Positions 10,022 through 19,470 of a DNA stretch of 64,000 nucleotides are shown one piece after another. Positions within the stretch are counted from its first letter, which is position 1; every line of letters begins with the position of its first letter. The notes beneath the pieces were generated by a model, which was not told the origin of the DNA, made no database searches, and worked only from the letters and a program-made list of their open reading frames with translations. The DNA is from Pantoea cypripedii (GTDB lineage Bacteria > Pseudomonadota > Gammaproteobacteria > Enterobacterales > Enterobacteriaceae), in the NCBI RefSeq assembly GCF_002095535.1, contig NZ_MLJI01000001.1, positions 1,725,832-1,789,831 on the forward strand, read 5' to 3'. A program made the translations under genes and the position numbers.

Positions 10022-11509
10022 ATGGCAGGGCCGTTAATACTGGCGATTGATGAGGGCACCACCAACGCCAAGGCGATTGCCGTGGACCGCAGCGGCACGG
10101 TGGTAGCGCGTGGCAGCCAGCCGCTGACGCTGGCCCATCCACAGCCGGGGCTGGCGGAGCAGGACCCGCTGGCGATCTGGCAGGCGGTAAAACAGGCGGT
10201 GACGGATTGCCTGGCACAATGTGGCGGTGCGCCGGTCGCCGCTGTGGCGATCAGCAATCAACGTGAGTCGGTGCTGATCTGGCAGCGGCGTGACGGGCAG
10301 CCGCTCACCCCGCTGGTGAGCTGGCAGGACCGCCGTTCCGAATCGTTCTGCCGTGATTTGCGCCAGGCGGGCAAAGCGGCACGCATCACCGGCCTGACCG
10401 GGCTGGCGGTTGACCCGATGTTTCCCGCCGCCAAACTGACCGGCATGCTGGCGACGCTGCCGGACGGTCTGGTGCGCGCGCAGGCAGGAGAGCTGTGCAT
10501 CGGCACCGTTGATAGCTGGTTAAGCTGGCAACTCACCGGCGGCGAGTGTTTTGTGACCGACCATGCCAATGCGGCCCGCACCCAGTTGTATAGCCTGCAT
10601 GCGGGAGACTGGGATGATGAGCTGCTGGCGTTGTTTCATATTCCGCGCGCCGCCCTGCCACAAATTGTCCCTTCTGCCAGTGCGCAGGGAGTGGTGACCA
10701 TTGGAGATATTCCCGGTTTAGCGCCCGGTACGCCGCTGCTGGCGCGTATCGGTGATTCCCATGCGGCGTTACAGGCGCAGCGCAACGGCAGCGAAGAGGT
10801 GGTGAAAGCCACGTACGGCACCGGATCGTCCCTGATGATGTCGATGGCAACGCCGTTGCTGACGGACAACGGCCTCAGCACCACGGTGGCCTGGCATGAC
10901 GGCACCCTACGTTTTGCCTTTGAGGGCAATATCACCCACACCGGTTCTGGCGCCGCCTGGCTCGGACGCATGATCGGCGTCAGTGATCCACGGGAACTGA
11001 CGCGCATGGCGCAAAGCACGCCAGATAACCAGGGTGTCTATTTTGTTCCGGCGCTGTCCGGACTGGGCGCGCCCTGGTGGGATCTGAAAGCCCGCGGCAT
11101 GTTATGCGGCTTAACCGATGCGGCAACACCTGCGGTGCTGGCGCGAGTGGCACTGGAATCGATCACCTTTCAGATCGCCGATGTGTTTTTCGCCATGGAA
11201 CAGGCGAGTGGCGTGCAGTTAGCGACGCTGTGCGTGGATGGCAGCGCCACGGAAAACAGCTGGCTGATGCAGTTGCAGGCCGATGTGTTGCAGCGTCCGT
11301 TGCACCGGGCGCCGACGCCGGAAGTCTCGGCGCTGGGCGCGGCATTGCTGGCCGGACGTACGCTGGGCTGGTGGCAGCAGGGCAGTGAAATGGCGGCATT
11401 GCAGGGTGGCAGCGTGATCTATCCGCAGGAGGAGCGGGCGCAACAGATACAGGAAAACTATAAAGGCTGGCTCGACGCAGTGTCACGCTGCCGTTATCAG
11501 CCCCATTAG
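10022..11509 (+). CDS. FGGY-family carbohydrate kinase
   Basis: A 495-residue kinase of the FGGY family. The N-terminal phosphate motif IDEGTTNAKAIAVD, SNQRESVLIWQRRDG, SWQDRRS and the C-terminal CVDGSATENSWLMQLQADVLQRP fit glycerol/xylulose-kinase-like enzymes. ATG 10022 is chosen over the frame start at 10004 because it has AGGAG eight bases upstream. The enzyme probably phosphorylates the imported sugar to the substrate of the transketolase encoded just upstream. No sugar isomerase or dehydrogenase lies in the cluster, which suggests that a ketose is imported directly or the isomerase lies elsewhere. Confidence 0.92.
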   Translation: MAGPLILAIDEGTTNAKAIAVDRSGTVVARGSQPLTLAHPQPGLAEQDPLAIWQAVKQAVTDCLAQCGGAPVAAVAISNQRESVLIWQRRDGQPLTPLVSWQDRRSESFCRDLRQAGKAARITGLTGLAVDPMFPAAKLTGMLATLPDGLVRAQAGELCIGTVDSWLSWQLTGGECFVTDHANAARTQLYSLHAGDWDDELLALFHIPRAALPQIVPSASAQGVVTIGDIPGLAPGTPLLARIGDSHAALQAQRNGSEEVVKATYGTGSSLMMSMATPLLTDNGLSTTVAWHDGTLRFAFEGNITHTGSGAAWLGRMIGVSDPRELTRMAQSTPDNQGVYFVPALSGLGAPWWDLKARGMLCGLTDAATPAVLARVALESITFQIADVFFAMEQASGVQLATLCVDGSATENSWLMQLQADVLQRPLHRAPTPEVSALGAALLAGRTLGWWQQGSEMAALQGGSVIYPQEERAQQIQENYKGWLDAVSRCRYQPH

Positions 11510-11521
11510 TCTCGAACAGTG

Positions 11522-11542
11522 CGGCGCGACCAGGCCGCGCCG
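11522..11542. terminator. Hairpin between convergent kinase and ycgR genes
   Basis: A seven-base-pair GC stem, CGGCGCG/CGCGCCG, with a seven-base loop between two convergent stop codons. No long T run follows, so function as a terminator is only likely from position. Confidence 0.5.
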
Positions 11543-11548
11543 TGATGG

Positions 11549-12319
11549 TTACTGGAATCGATTCGCCTTGTCGCGCGCCAGGCGTTCCAGCGCAAAGATC
11601 ACCTGCTGCAACTGGCGTTCCTGCACTGGTTCGATCGCGGTAAAGCGGAAACTCAGCCGTGGGGTAGTACGGGTTTCATTTTTGCTGGTGACGGTGCTGC
11701 GTTCGCCGATATGCAGCAGCTGCGCTGTCACCTCAAAATGACCATATTCCCCCAGTTCAACGCGCAGATGTTTAAACGAGTCGCCCTGACTCAGGCCTTC
11801 GGGCAGTTTTTCATCCACCAGCACCCCAATGCCGCCCAGCGACAGATCCTGCAAGCGAAAACGCACTTTGTTGCCGTCCGGCCATTCACTGTGGCACCAG
11901 AACACCGGTTCCATCGGCGCACTCACGCGGAAAAATTCACGCCGCTGAATTTGCCACACCAGTTCGGGCAAAGGGGCGCTAAAGGCAGGCAGCCCTTCAT
12001 AAGTCACTTGCTGCAAACCGCTCAGGCTGAACTCCACTTTCGCCCCCTGGGTTTCCGCCGCGATGTTGACTTCGCCGCTACTTAACGCCAGGGCGTTATC
12101 CTGCGCATTGCTGCCGAGATCGAAGATCACCTGATCTTCGTCCGTTGCCAGCATCCGGCTGATAAACTGACTGTGGGAGACGCTCACCATCAACGGGGTC
12201 TGATAACGTAACAGGTCTTTCATCACATTCAGAACCGCCAATGTGCCTCGTTTTAGATATTGTTCTTTGTCGGCTTCTTTCACGTCCTGCTCCACTTTCC
12301 GATCGTTACCATCACGCAT
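11549..12319 (-). CDS. ycgR: Flagellar brake protein, c-di-GMP-binding PilZ protein
   Basis: YcgR slows flagellar rotation when c-di-GMP is high by binding the motor. This 256-residue protein has the YcgR N-terminal domain (about residues 20-120) and then the PilZ domain. The two c-di-GMP motifs are present: the R-x-x-x-R motif at Arg127-Arg131 and D-x-S-x-x-G at Asp158-Gly163 (DLSLGG). The length matches E. coli YcgR. In E. coli the gene follows emtA directly; here the two are separated by the sugar cluster. ymgE lies upstream in the opposite direction, again as in E. coli. Confidence 0.94.
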   Translation of the reverse strand: MRDGNDRKVEQDVKEADKEQYLKRGTLAVLNVMKDLLRYQTPLMVSVSHSQFISRMLATDEDQVIFDLGSNAQDNALALSSGEVNIAAETQGAKVEFSLSGLQQVTYEGLPAFSAPLPELVWQIQRREFFRVSAPMEPVFWCHSEWPDGNKVRFRLQDLSLGGIGVLVDEKLPEGLSQGDSFKHLRVELGEYGHFEVTAQLLHIGERSTVTSKNETRTTPRLSFRFTAIEPVQERQLQQVIFALERLARDKANRFQ

Positions 12320-12466
12320 GTGCGGCTTTGCGACTGTTATCGGTACAGAATAAAGAAGCTTTAGCCTGCTAACTATTTTTTCCCGTTGCGTTTGTGCAGC
12401 AGATCAAAAATCCCCGACTATACTTAGCGCTGTGAACACCTTGATTAATAAAGTAAGGAGCATCAA

Positions 12467-12715
12467 ATGGGTATCATTTCATGGATTATTTTTGGCTTGG
12501 TTGCCGGGATTATTGCTAAATGGATTATGCCAGGTAAGGACGGCGGCGGATTTATCATGACCGTGGTTCTCGGCGTGGTGGGTGCGGTTGTCGGCGGCTG
12601 GATCAGTACCCTGTTTGGCTTTGGTAAGGTGGATGGATTTAACTTCGGCAGCTTCGTGGTGGCGGTGATTGGTGCCATCGTGGTGCTGTGGATTTACCGT
12701 AAAGTTCGCAGTTAG
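12467..12715 (+). CDS. ymgE: GlsB/YeaQ/YmgE family membrane protein
   Basis: An 82-residue hydrophobic protein with three membrane-spanning stretches and the family pattern MGIISWIIFGLVAGIIAKWIMPG, then a glycine-rich second segment (VLGVVGAVVGGWI) and FGSFVVAVIGAIVVLWIYR. Members are often annotated as transglycosylase-associated proteins and are stress-induced in enterobacteria; the molecular role is unclear. An AAGGAG lies seven bases before the ATG. The position next to ycgR reproduces the E. coli order ycgR-ymgE. Confidence 0.93.
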   Translation: MGIISWIIFGLVAGIIAKWIMPGKDGGGFIMTVVLGVVGAVVGGWISTLFGFGKVDGFNFGSFVVAVIGAIVVLWIYRKVRS

Positions 12716-12730
12716 TTATTTCTGAAATCC

Positions 12731-12788
12731 GTAGCGGCGCGATTTATCGCGCGGGTTTTAGAAGACGCGCGATAAATCGCGCCGCTAC
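12731..12788. repeat. REP-like intergenic palindrome, copy 2
   Basis: Full-length copy: GTAGCGGCGCGATTTATCGC at one end and GCGATAAATCGCGCCGCTAC at the other, with linker GCGGGTTTTAGAAGAC. It lies between the convergent ymgE and siderophore-receptor genes. Confidence 0.88.
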
Positions 12789-12809
12789 GGGATAGGCTTT
12801 GTTTAAGAT

Positions 12810-14909
12810 TTAAAAATCATAACCAATGGTTGCCGTCACGGTACGTTCCGCACCACGGTAGCAATAACCGGTACCATAACAGGCTGCGAGGTATTTACGG
12901 TCAGTCAGGTTATTGGCCGTCACCTGCAACCACGCCCCTTTCAGACCTGAATGCCACGCGCTCAAATCAGCACGCACTGAAGCATCAAACAGCGTCACCG
13001 ACGGCAGACGTGTGGTGTTTTCGTTATCTGCCCATTGCTTACCGATGTAACGCACGCCCGCCCCGGCGCTCAGGCCGTAATCAAACTGATAATGCCCCCA
13101 GAAGGATGCCATGCTGTTAGGGGTGACGTAAGGCGTATGGCCATCGTTGCCATCCACCGAGTCCTTAAAGCGCAGATGGTTCAGAGTATATCCGGCAATG
13201 GTGCTGAAGCGTGGGGTCAGCTGATTACGTGCCTCCAGTTCGATCCCCTGTGAATGGACCTTGCCGGAAGGTGTATAGGTGCCGGATATCACGTCACGGT
13301 TGGCGACATCGTTCTGCGTCAGGTCGTACACCGCGATCGAGTACATATCCCGCGTGCCCACCGGCTGGTATTTCACCCCGGCCTCATATTGCTCGGAGGT
13401 GGTCGGTTTCAACTGGTTGCCATTGGGATCGGTCAGCGAGGCTGGGGTGATCGCCTGGCTCCAGCTGACATAAGGGGAGATACCATTATCGAAGGCATAT
13501 AACAGGGCCGCGCGGCCACTGATATGGTCGTCCTGGCGGCGGCTGGTGCCATTTTCGGAGACGATACGATCATAACGGCCGGAAAGATCCATATGCCAGC
13601 GATCCAGCTGTAACTCATCCTGTAAATAGAGACCGGTCTGATAGTAACGGCGCGTCTCTGCGGCCCAGTCGTAATCCGGCATGGTACCCACCGCTTCGCC
13701 GGTCCACGGATTGAGTGAGCTGGCATAGCCGCTGGCACTCAAAATATCGTTCTTATAACGATGATACTCAGCGCCGAGGGTGACACGATGCTGCAATGCG
13801 CCGGTGCTGAAATCCGCCTGCAACTGGTTATCCGTCGCCCAGGCCGACAGCGAGGAGCGTTCACCGGAATAATAACGGGTCAGCAGGTCCGGGTTGGTGG
13901 CATCCCAGCCAATCTGGTAGACCTGGTCCAGATCAACATTGGAGTGGCTGTAGCTGCCGGTGGTATGCACCGACCACACTTCATTGAAACGATGGGAGAA
14001 ATCATAGCTATAGATCTGCTCATGACGTTTGAATTGATCGAGGGCGCTATCCCCTTCATAGAAACTGTCGCTCAGCTTGCGGCCATTATGGCTGTACAAC
14101 GTACCTTCGGCAGGCACCGAACCGTGATAGCCACCGGAAGGATCTTTTTGCAGGTAAGCACGCAGAATCAGGCTGGTATCTTCGTCCGGTTGCCACATCA
14201 GCTGGGGCGAAATGGCGTACTTCTCTTCACGGGTATGATCGTATTGCGTGTCGCTGTTGCGGGTGATGCCGGTGAGACGAAATGCCCATTGATCGTTTAT
14301 CGCGTTGGTGTAATCAAAGGCAGCGCTGTTGGTGGCATGGGTGCCGGTTGACAGCCGGAAGTGCCCCTCTTCAGAGAACTGCGGGCGTTTACTCACCATA
14401 TTCACCAGGCCACCCGGCACCGTCTGACCATATAACGCCGAGGAGGGGCCTTTGATCACATCGATACGATCAAGAAACCACGGGTCCACCTGCAAAATAT
14501 TGAAGCTGCCGCCATCGCTCATTACGCGCAGGCCGTCGAGGAAGGTGTTATCCACATCGCCACCGTGGAAGCCGCGCAGCGAGATGGTGTCATAACGGGT
14601 CGCGGCACCACCAAAGTTGGTAAACACGCCGGGGGTGTAATTCAAAGCCTGATTAAGATCGGTTGCCCCCTGATCATCCATCTGCTGCCGTGTGACTACC
14701 GAAATCGACTGCGGCGTGGTGATAAGCGGCTGGTCAGTTTTACTCGCGCCGCTGCTGCGGGTGACAAGGTAGCCCTGGGTCGGCGAGGTGGCGCTTTCCT
14801 GCGGTTGAGCGGTGACGACCAATGAGTCTTCAGCAACGCTGAGGCCGGGTAACGCCAGTGCCAGCGTGCACAACACACGGCAACGATTGAGGGTAAACAG
14901 GCGGGTCAT
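12810..14909 (-). CDS. TonB-dependent siderophore receptor
   Basis: A 699-residue outer-membrane receptor. After a signal peptide ending LSVAEDS it has the TonB-box-like SLVVTAQ, the plug domain (TTPQSISVVTRQQMDDQGATDLNQAL, YDTISLRGFHGGDVDNTFLDGL, DRIDVIKGPSSALYGQTVPGGLVNMVSKRP) and a beta-barrel ending in the typical terminal phenylalanine (TATIGYDF). The plug motifs match FhuA/FoxA/FcuA-type ferric hydroxamate receptors; the actual siderophore is not predictable. A Fur-like box lies upstream. The gene stands alone between ymgE and treA, close neighbours in E. coli, so it is probably an accessory insertion. Confidence 0.93.
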   Translation of the reverse strand: MTRLFTLNRCRVLCTLALALPGLSVAEDSLVVTAQPQESATSPTQGYLVTRSSGASKTDQPLITTPQSISVVTRQQMDDQGATDLNQALNYTPGVFTNFGGAATRYDTISLRGFHGGDVDNTFLDGLRVMSDGGSFNILQVDPWFLDRIDVIKGPSSALYGQTVPGGLVNMVSKRPQFSEEGHFRLSTGTHATNSAAFDYTNAINDQWAFRLTGITRNSDTQYDHTREEKYAISPQLMWQPDEDTSLILRAYLQKDPSGGYHGSVPAEGTLYSHNGRKLSDSFYEGDSALDQFKRHEQIYSYDFSHRFNEVWSVHTTGSYSHSNVDLDQVYQIGWDATNPDLLTRYYSGERSSLSAWATDNQLQADFSTGALQHRVTLGAEYHRYKNDILSASGYASSLNPWTGEAVGTMPDYDWAAETRRYYQTGLYLQDELQLDRWHMDLSGRYDRIVSENGTSRRQDDHISGRAALLYAFDNGISPYVSWSQAITPASLTDPNGNQLKPTTSEQYEAGVKYQPVGTRDMYSIAVYDLTQNDVANRDVISGTYTPSGKVHSQGIELEARNQLTPRFSTIAGYTLNHLRFKDSVDGNDGHTPYVTPNSMASFWGHYQFDYGLSAGAGVRYIGKQWADNENTTRLPSVTLFDASVRADLSAWHSGLKGAWLQVTANNLTDRKYLAACYGTGYCYRGAERTVTATIGYDF

Positions 14910-14970
14910 GATGATTCCTCGGACAGAAAAGGGCAGGTGGTTGCCAAAAAGTGTTAATAGAAATAGAAAT

Positions 14971-14989
14971 TAGAGTGAGAATTATTATC
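14971..14989 (-). promoter_or_regulatory. Fur-box-like site upstream of siderophore receptor
   Basis: Read on the minus strand, the site GATAATAATTCTCACTCTA agrees with most positions of the 19-bp Fur consensus GATAATGATAATCATTATC. It lies about 60 bases upstream of the receptor start, a normal promoter position, so iron repression is likely. Confidence 0.6.
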
Positions 14990-15063
14990 TTTTAGATAAG
15001 GTCATTTCAAGATGTAAAAAAATCATCATGTCGCTGTGAGGAAAATTAACAGCTGAAGGGATT

Positions 15064-15091
15064 GTACCGGCGCGATTTATCGCGCCGGTAC
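15064..15091. repeat. Short variant of the REP-like palindrome, copy 3
   Basis: GTACCGGCGCGAT and its inverse ATCGCGCCGGTAC flank a TT centre. The outer bases differ from other copies (GTACCGG, not GTAGCGG) but both arms have changed together, so pairing is preserved. It lies between the treA 3' end and the siderophore-receptor promoter. Confidence 0.75.
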
Positions 15092-15103
15092 AGGGCATGG
15101 CGA

Positions 15104-16783
15104 TTAATGTGTGGCAGTCAGCGTCGGCATATTGGGGATATCCCGTGCGCTATTACAGGTTTTATCTTTCGGACAATATTTGTCGAGCAGCATTAGCGTC
15201 ACGCCGTTGGTCCAGCCGAAGCCGTCTTGCAGGGGGTATTCACCGCCGCCGCCACCGCCGAGCTGTGCGCCTTCCACCACATATTTTTCCACCAGCTTGT
15301 GCTGTTTGTCGTAAGTCATCTGGACGTTTTGCAGGAAGCGCTGACCAATCTGCTGTGCCAGTTGCGGTTGCTTATAATGCTCCAGTCCGGTCACTGCCAC
15401 CCATTGCAGGGGAGCCCAGCCATTCGGTGCATCCCATTGCTGGCCGTTATTCACCGTGGTGGTCACCAGTCCACCGGGTTTCAGCAGCTGTTTCTCCACC
15501 GCAGTGGCAGTGCGATCCGCCTGTTTATCACTGGCGAGCTGCATATAAAGCGGGAACAGGGTGGCGGCGGTTAGCTGCGGTTGTACCTGCTTTTTCTGCC
15601 AGTTGTAATCGGCGTACCAACCCTGCTGCTCATTCCACAGATAGCGATTGATCGCCGCCTGGCGTTTTTCCGCCTGTGCGGCAAATTGCTGTGCCTGATC
15701 GTTGTTTTTCGCCAGCTTCGCCGCTTTGGCTAAGGTTTGTTCGAGGTGAAACAGCAGGCTGTTCAGGTCAACAGGCACCAGTTGCGTGGTGCGGATCGAG
15801 GCCAGATTATGCGCATCGGTAAACCAGCGGGAACTAAAGTCCCAGCCGGAGGCTGCACCTGCACGCAGATCGCGATAGACCTGCTTTTTATCGCGTTGCG
15901 GGGCCTTCTGCGCGGTGTTGACATCATCCATCCAGGATTCGGTGCGTGGCACATCGCGATCGTCCCAGTAGCGGTTAAGCAGGGTACCATCACTCAGTTT
16001 GACCACCCTCTGGCTGGCCTGGCCTGCGGCGATCTTGTCACTGCCTGCCATCCAGTAGTCATATTCCTTCTGCAACTGCGGCAGGTACTTCGTGTAAACG
16101 CCATCACCGTCATGGGTTGCCAGCAAATCAATCATCAGGCTAAAAAACGGCGGTTGTGAGCGGCTCAGATAGTAGCTGCGGTTGCCGTTAGGGATATGGC
16201 CGTAGCGATCAAGCTCAGAAGCAAAGTTATCCACCATATCCTGCACCCGATCCCAGTGGCCGCTCTCCGCCAGACCGAGCATGGTGAAGTAGCTGTCCCA
16301 GTAATAAACCTCACGGAAGCGACCGCCGGGCACCACATAAGGTTTCGGCAGCGGCAGTAGCGAGTCGTACTGCCCGGTGTTGGGGGTAGAACGCGTCAGG
16401 ACCGGCCACAGGCCATCAATATGCGCACGCAGGCTCTGCCCGGCTGGCGGCACATATTTATCCTGCGTGGCTGGCAGGGTGAAGTTGGCATCAACGAAAT
16501 GTTTTAAATCGAAGTTGCGCTGGTTCTTTTGCATCTGCCAGTCGGCAAGAATCGAAGAGGGATTATATTTCGGGACCGCATCGGCAAAGGTTTTCTGGTC
16601 CGGATAAAATTTAGCCTGCTGAACGGCATTGAAGAGTGGCCCGAGACGCACGTCCGGTGGTTGTGGCTGGCTACTGAGCATACGGTTGTTATCTGCGGCC
16701 CCGGCAACGACAGACCCCATCAGCAGGGCGGTACTGAGCAACAGGCGAAGATGCCCCGGCGTGAATACGACATTTTTTATCAT
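15104..16783 (-). CDS. treA: Periplasmic alpha,alpha-trehalase
   Basis: TreA hydrolyses trehalose to two glucose molecules in the periplasm. The protein (559 residues from ATG 16783) has a signal peptide ending VAGAADNN, trehalase signature 1 ([14 protein letters not shown], residues about 152-165), signature 2 ([10 protein letters not shown]) and the glycine-rich [20 protein letters not shown] loop of GH37 enzymes. The start is set by AAGGAG eight bases upstream; the longer frame to 16831 has no such signal. In E. coli treA also lies just beyond ymgE, so this is conserved backbone. Confidence 0.96.
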   Translation of the reverse strand: MIKNVVFTPGHLRLLLSTALLMGSVVAGAADNNRMLSSQPQPPDVRLGPLFNAVQQAKFYPDQKTFADAVPKYNPSSILADWQMQKNQRNFDLKHFVDANFTLPATQDKYVPPAGQSLRAHIDGLWPVLTRSTPNTGQYDSLLPLPKPYVVPGGRFREVYYWDSYFTMLGLAESGHWDRVQDMVDNFASELDRYGHIPNGNRSYYLSRSQPPFFSLMIDLLATHDGDGVYTKYLPQLQKEYDYWMAGSDKIAAGQASQRVVKLSDGTLLNRYWDDRDVPRTESWMDDVNTAQKAPQRDKKQVYRDLRAGAASGWDFSSRWFTDAHNLASIRTTQLVPVDLNSLLFHLEQTLAKAAKLAKNNDQAQQFAAQAEKRQAAINRYLWNEQQGWYADYNWQKKQVQPQLTAATLFPLYMQLASDKQADRTATAVEKQLLKPGGLVTTTVNNGQQWDAPNGWAPLQWVAVTGLEHYKQPQLAQQIGQRFLQNVQMTYDKQHKLVEKYVVEGAQLGGGGGGEYPLQDGFGWTNGVTLMLLDKYCPKDKTCNSARDIPNMPTLTATH

Positions 16784-16991
16784 CGGTTTTTCTCCTTGTC
16801 CGAAAAAGTGGTGCGCTAACGCATTGACCACCCAAACAACTTTAGTCGCTATCGGGGGCGATAGCCGCCCGCAGCATCGGAAATGTGAAGCACCCTGAAT
16901 TAATCACGGCAGAAATTGCCTTAACGCTACGGTTTTTACTTGCCCTGCGGCGCTATTTCCCTGAGTCTGAAAGAAAAAAATGGAGAGCAGT

Positions 16992-17930
16992 ATGGAGATC
17001 ATCTGGTATCACCCGTCGATAGACCCGGAGAGCTGGCTCAGTGGGTTACAACAGCGATTACCGCAGGCGCAGGTGCGTTACTGGCAGCCAGGGGATAACG
17101 CTCCGGCGGATTACGCGGTGGTACGTTCGCCGCCAGTGGAAATGCTGAGTGGGCGTGCATTGAAAGGGGTATTCGGCATGGGCGCGGGCGTAGACGAAAT
17201 CCTCAATCAGGTTCAGCTTCACCCGCACATGCTGGGGGATAATGTCCCGTTATTCCGGCTGGAAGATACCGGGATGGCACAACAGATGCAGGAATATGCT
17301 ACCTGGTGTGTGCTGGGCTGGTTTCGTCGCTTCGCTGACTATCAACGCCTGCAACAGCAGGCGCAGTGGCAGCAGCTTGATGGTTACACGCGGGAAAATT
17401 TCACCATTGGCATCCTCGGCGCGGGCGTACTGGGCAGCAGTGTAGCGCAGAGCCTGGTCCAGTGGGGTTTCCCGGTGCGTTGCTGGAGCCGTTCACCGAA
17501 ATCCCTCGCGGGTATTGAAACCTTTTATGGCGCTGACCAACTGGCGGCCTTCCTTGATGGCACCCAGGTATTGATTGACCTGTTGCCAGCCACACCGCAA
17601 ACCACCCATCTGATCGATAAAAAATTGTTTGCCTGTCTGCCGCAGGGCGCGTTTTTCCTTAATATCGCGCGCGGTGCGCATGTGGTGGAGGACGATTTGC
17701 TGGCGGCACTCAACAGCGGGCAGCTGGCGGCCGCGACGCTGGATGTGTTCCAGACTGAGCCGTTACCGGCAGACCATCCGCTGTGGTCACATCCGCATGT
17801 CACAATTACGCCACATAATGCCGCAATGACGTTGCCGCAAGAGACGATGGATTATATTGCAGATGCCATACTTAAGCTGGAGCAAGGGCTACCGGCTCCC
17901 GGTCTGGTTGATCGTCAGCGCGGTTATTAA
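16992..17930 (+). CDS. ghrA: Glyoxylate/hydroxypyruvate reductase A
   Basis: GhrA reduces glyoxylate and hydroxypyruvate with NADPH in the cytoplasm. The 312-residue protein closely follows E. coli Ghr[10 protein letters not shown] at the N-terminus, [16 protein letters not shown], the dinucleotide motif [24 protein letters not shown] (Arg after the second strand, fitting NADPH use), the catalytic-Arg region [11 protein letters not shown] and the catalytic-His region [12 protein letters not shown] 16992 has GGAG six bases upstream and gives the E. coli N-terminus. It heads the ghrA-ycdX-ycdY neighbourhood. Confidence 0.95.
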   Translation: MEIIWYHPSIDPESWLSGLQQRLPQAQVRYWQPGDNAPADYAVVRSPPVEMLSGRALKGVFGMGAGVDEILNQVQLHPHMLGDNVPLFRLEDTGMAQQMQEYATWCVLGWFRRFADYQRLQQQAQWQQLDGYTRENFTIGILGAGVLGSSVAQSLVQWGFPVRCWSRSPKSLAGIETFYGADQLAAFLDGTQVLIDLLPATPQTTHLIDKKLFACLPQGAFFLNIARGAHVVEDDLLAALNSGQLAAATLDVFQTEPLPADHPLWSHPHVTITPHNAAMTLPQETMDYIADAILKLEQGLPAPGLVDRQRGY

Positions 17931-17977
17931 TTCACTTTGCCGTTTGCCTGTTGCAGACGGCCTGTCAGGAGAACCCG

Positions 17978-18715
17978 ATGTATCCCGTCGATTTACATAT
18001 GCATACCGTTGCCAGTACCCATGCCTACAGCACGCTGCATGACTATGTCGTGCAGGCGAAACAAAACGGTCTGAAGCTGTTCGCGATTACCGATCACGGT
18101 CCGGATATGGCCGATGCGCCGCATTACTGGCACTTCGTTAACATGCGCATCTGGCCGCGCGTGATTGATGGTGTTGGTGTGCTGCGTGGCATTGAAGCCA
18201 ATATCAAAAATCAGCAGGGCGAGATCGACTGTAGCGGCCCAATGCTGGACGCGCTGGATTTGATCGTCGCTGGTTTCCATGAGCCGGTGTATGCCCCGCG
18301 CGATAAAGCTCACCATACCGAAGCGATGATCGCGGCGATGGCTGGCGGCCTGGTGCATATCATCAGCCATCCGGGTAACCCGAAATTCCCGGTCGATATC
18401 CGCGCCATTGCCGAAGCGGCGGCGCATTATGATGTGGCGCTGGAGATCAACAACTCGTCGTTCACCCATTCACGCCCAGGCAGTGAGCCCAACTGTCGCG
18501 CTATCGCTGAAGCGGTGCGTGATGCCGGAGGCCGTCTGGCGTTTGGTTCAGATTCCCATACCGCCTTTACTCTTGGTAATTTCGAGCATTGTTTGCGCAT
18601 TACGCGGGAAGTGGATTTTCCCGAAGATCGCGTGTTAAATGTCACGCCGCGCCGCCTGCTCGATTTTCTTGAGCAGCGTACCGGCAAGCATATTGCCGAA
18701 CTGGCGGATTTTTAG
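17978..18715 (+). CDS. ycdX: PHP-family zinc phosphatase YcdX
   Basis: YcdX is a trinuclear-zinc phosphatase of the PHP superfamily. The 245-residue protein shows the four PHP motifs with metal ligands: DLHMHTVAS(T)[21 protein letters not shown] and FGSDSHTA, plus GIEANI and VAGFHEP. ATG 17978 has AGGAG seven bases upstream; earlier in-frame codons are not conserved. In E. coli the gene lies between ghrA and ycdY, and YcdY stimulates the activity. Here a toxin-antitoxin pair has come between ycdX and ycdY. A strong hairpin follows the stop codon. Confidence 0.94.
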   Translation: MYPVDLHMHTVASTHAYSTLHDYVVQAKQNGLKLFAITDHGPDMADAPHYWHFVNMRIWPRVIDGVGVLRGIEANIKNQQGEIDCSGPMLDALDLIVAGFHEPVYAPRDKAHHTEAMIAAMAGGLVHIISHPGNPKFPVDIRAIAEAAAHYDVALEINNSSFTHSRPGSEPNCRAIAEAVRDAGGRLAFGSDSHTAFTLGNFEHCLRITREVDFPEDRVLNVTPRRLLDFLEQRTGKHIAELADF

Positions 18716-18746
18716 GCTTGAGTGAATGATGGCACTGTTTGCATGC

Positions 18747-18766
18747 GGCCACCCCCAAAGGTGGCC
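18747..18766. terminator. Hairpin after ycdX
   Basis: GGCCACC-CCCAAA-GGTGGCC forms a seven-base-pair stem followed by TTAT, between the convergent ycdX and antitoxin genes. It probably ends transcription, and would separate ycdX from ycdY. Confidence 0.65.
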
Positions 18767-18774
18767 TTATGACA

Positions 18775-19140
18775 TTAGAGAATGAGCTGTTCTGGGCGAC
18801 AACCATAGAGCTTTGCCAGGCGCTCTCTGGTTTTTTTCTGCGGTTTGCTGTCTTTACGCTCTAGCTGGGAAATTGCACTTTGCGTCATGCCGAGTTTTTC
18901 AGCTACGTCATATTGCGACAGGCCAATGCGAACACGCCATGCTGCCTGTAAGCTGATATCCTGATCCATCATGATATTAACAACATCATTGGGTATGGTT
19001 TCATCGTCATGTTCGCCAGCGACGATGGGAATCGGCTCCCACTCGCCTTCAGCATCTGAGAGTAATTTTTCGTATTCTGAAACAGGAAGTACAACAAACT
19101 GTGGCTTACCTGTTTCATCATAAATGTACTGTTTTGACAT
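18775..19140 (-). CDS. Antitoxin with C-terminal XRE helix-turn-helix
   Basis: A 121-residue protein. The N-terminal part, MSKQYIYDETGKPQFVVLPVSEYEKLL, resembles the Phd/YefM-like antitoxin start. The C-terminal part is an XRE/Cro-type DNA-binding domain (WRVRIGLSQYDVAEKLGMTQSAISQLERKDSKPQKKTRERLAKLYGC, residues about 66-112). It should neutralise the RelE-type toxin encoded just upstream and repress the pair. The start at 19140 is chosen because upstream in-frame residues do not resemble the family. The toxin-first order is as in higBA modules. Confidence 0.85.
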   Translation of the reverse strand: MSKQYIYDETGKPQFVVLPVSEYEKLLSDAEGEWEPIPIVAGEHDDETIPNDVVNIMMDQDISLQAAWRVRIGLSQYDVAEKLGMTQSAISQLERKDSKPQKKTRERLAKLYGCRPEQLIL

Positions 19141-19182
19141 AGTTTTTCCGGGTTGCCAGGAGTCGTAGTAAATATCATGGAG

Positions 19183-19207
19183 CAAGGCGGCGGGTTGCCC
19201 CGCCTTG
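19183..19207. other. Hairpin between toxin and antitoxin genes
   Basis: CAAGGCGG and CCGCCTTG pair across a nine-base loop directly after the toxin stop codon and before the antitoxin start. It could act as an attenuator or RNA-stability element that sets the toxin-to-antitoxin ratio. Confidence 0.55.
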
Positions 19208-19209
19208 TA

Positions 19210-19470
19210 TCAGTAAGTTCTGGTGGTTCTGCGTTTAACTTCCTGAATCGTTATCACTACCGGTTCACCATCAATTAGTTCAAAGATTATTCTGTAATCC
19301 CCAACGCGCAATCGGTACTGAAGTTCGCGATCCTGCAACTTCTTAATATCCAGAGATACAGCAGGGAAGAAGACTAACTGATTCGTCTTTTCTCTTATGG
19401 CTTTATGGTAACGGCTATCGATTTTGGCTAGTTGCTTCAATGCATGCTTCGACCAAATCACTTCAACCAT
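19210..19470 (-). CDS. RelE/ParE-superfamily toxin
   Basis: An 86-residue basic protein with the RelE fold pattern: IWSKHALKQLAKIDSRYHKAIREKTNQL at the N-terminus, then KKLQDRELQYRLRVGDYRIIFELIDGEPVVITIQEVKRR. The RLRVGDYRIIFE core and a basic C-terminus are typical of mRNA-cleaving RelE/HigB/YafQ toxins. A GGGG lies five bases before the ATG. It is co-oriented with the downstream XRE antitoxin gene. The surrounding DNA from 19471 to 19748 is notably AT-rich compared with neighbouring genes, in line with a horizontally acquired insert. Confidence 0.87.
   Translation of the reverse strand: MVEVIWSKHALKQLAKIDSRYHKAIREKTNQLVFFPAVSLDIKKLQDRELQYRLRVGDYRIIFELIDGEPVVITIQEVKRRTTRTY

Noticed and set aside
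13761..14351. Plus-strand open frame of 196 codons opposite the siderophore receptor
   Set aside because: Shadow of the receptor gene; no ribosome site and no recognisable family.
15097..15651. Plus-strand open frame of 184 codons opposite treA
   Set aside because: It is antisense to the strongly conserved trehalase gene, rich in Arg, Ser and Pro from GC-skewed codons, with no recognisable domain.
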